DNA of 64,000 bases, taken from assembly GCF_036812735.1 (NCBI RefSeq), contig NZ_CP117523.1, positions 744,001 to 808,000 of the forward strand. The letters are read 5' to 3'. Position numbers and translations under genes: made by a program. A model generated the notes under the pieces. That model saw only the letters and a program-made list of their open reading frames with translations, ran no database searches and was not told where the DNA came from. Source of the DNA: Terrisporobacter glycolicus ATCC 14880 = DSM 1288 (lineage in GTDB: Bacteria > Bacillota > Clostridia > Peptostreptococcales > Peptostreptococcaceae). This document shows, in pieces, positions 63,689-64,000 of this stretch. Numbering within the stretch: position 1 is the stretch's first letter; each line of letters starts with the position of its first letter.

Positions 63689-64000
63689 ATGGATATATTA
63701 CAAAAGTTAGTTGACTTAGGTCCTTCAGTAATGATGCCAATAATATTTGCAGTATTTGCAGTATGTTTAGGCGTCAAGCTAGCAAATGCTATAAAATCAG
63801 GACTTCTAATAGGAATAGGATTTATAGGTTTAAATGCAATAATAACAATATTAACAGAAAATTTAGGACCAGCAGCAGAAGCAATGGTTAAAAACTTTGG
63901 ATTAAACTTAAATGTACTTGATGTTGGTTGGCCAGCAGCTTCAGCAATAGCATTTGGTTCAACAGTTGGTGTTTTAATAATACCTTTAGGAATAATAATA
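63689..64000 (+). CDS. gatC: PTS galactitol-type EIIC component (partial, cut by window end)
   Basis: The first 104 codons are visible and the frame is open at 64000. ATG 63689 follows GGGGGAA. The product opens with LQKLVDLGPSVMMPIIFAVF and several hydrophobic helices, typical of the EIIC-GAT family. It forms the sugar channel of the PTS complex with the two preceding proteins. Confidence 0.88.
   Translation, partial: MDILQKLVDLGPSVMMPIIFAVFAVCLGVKLANAIKSGLLIGIGFIGLNAIITILTENLGPAAEAMVKNFGLNLNVLDVGWPAASAIAFGSTVGVLIIPLGIII

Overview
The window is strongly AT-rich, with tightly packed genes, strong AGGAGG-type ribosome binding sites and frequent intrinsic terminators. This fits a low-GC anaerobic Clostridia-type firmicute. 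A PrdF-like proline racemase, choline-binding-type cell-wall repeats, a sensory [FeFe]-hydrogenase-like protein and AGCS/GltS amino-acid symporters suggest the Peptostreptococcaceae (Clostridioides/Paraclostridium/Terrisporobacter side). The family call is inference; no rRNA, tRNA, CRISPR array or insertion sequence was seen.

Layout. 1-3.2 kb: a sensor histidine kinase without an adjacent response regulator, and an FNT channel. 3.3-7.9 kb: a proline racemase flanked by three paralogous TauE/SafE-type permeases. 7.9-20 kb: an ABC exporter, rpoN, a split chromate transporter, sfsA, an S1-domain protein, a PHP hydrolase, a VanY-type carboxypeptidase, a CPBP protease and ftsH. 20-24.6 kb: an AI-2E-type permease and a class V aminotransferase/serA/DUF1015 block. 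24.8-37 kb: a PadR module, a DMT permease, a 39-residue membrane protein, a QueG-like protein, AGCS and GltS symporters, YgiQ, a Bax1-I protein, a PAS-GGDEF cyclase and a BMP lipoprotein. 37-49.9 kb is the most accessory-looking part: an NlpC/P60 enzyme with no AUG/GUG/UUG start, an ABC-2 type module, a lysine-rich secreted protein behind a phased array of WalR-like sites, a hydrogenase-like sensor paired with a SpoIIE phosphatase, a three-gene secreted/surface operon behind a pseudoknot-like leader, and an SsuBC-type ABC pair. 49.9-64 kb: a repeat-bearing NlpC/P60 protein, a NUDIX hydrolase, aminopeptidase P, a complete Opp/Dpp transporter, an alpha/beta hydrolase and the start of a galactitol-type PTS operon, cut by the window end.

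Functional themes are peptide and amino-acid acquisition (Opp, aminopeptidase P, AGCS, GltS, proline racemase), cell-envelope remodelling (VanY, two NlpC/P60 enzymes, putative WalR target, surface operon) and redox/second-messenger sensing.

Best candidates for something undescribed: (1) the racemase/TauE cluster with a terminator-like leader before the racemase; (2) the 45.0-48.3 kb surface operon, whose leader can form an H-type pseudoknot masking the Shine-Dalgarno and whose first gene seems to lack a usable AUG/GUG/UUG; (3) the six-fold ~11-bp-phased GTWAY array at 41.13-41.20 kb; (4) the hydrogenase-like sensor/PP2C pair. Starts were moved downstream of the longest ORF wherever the first start codon overlaps or lacks a ribosome binding site.
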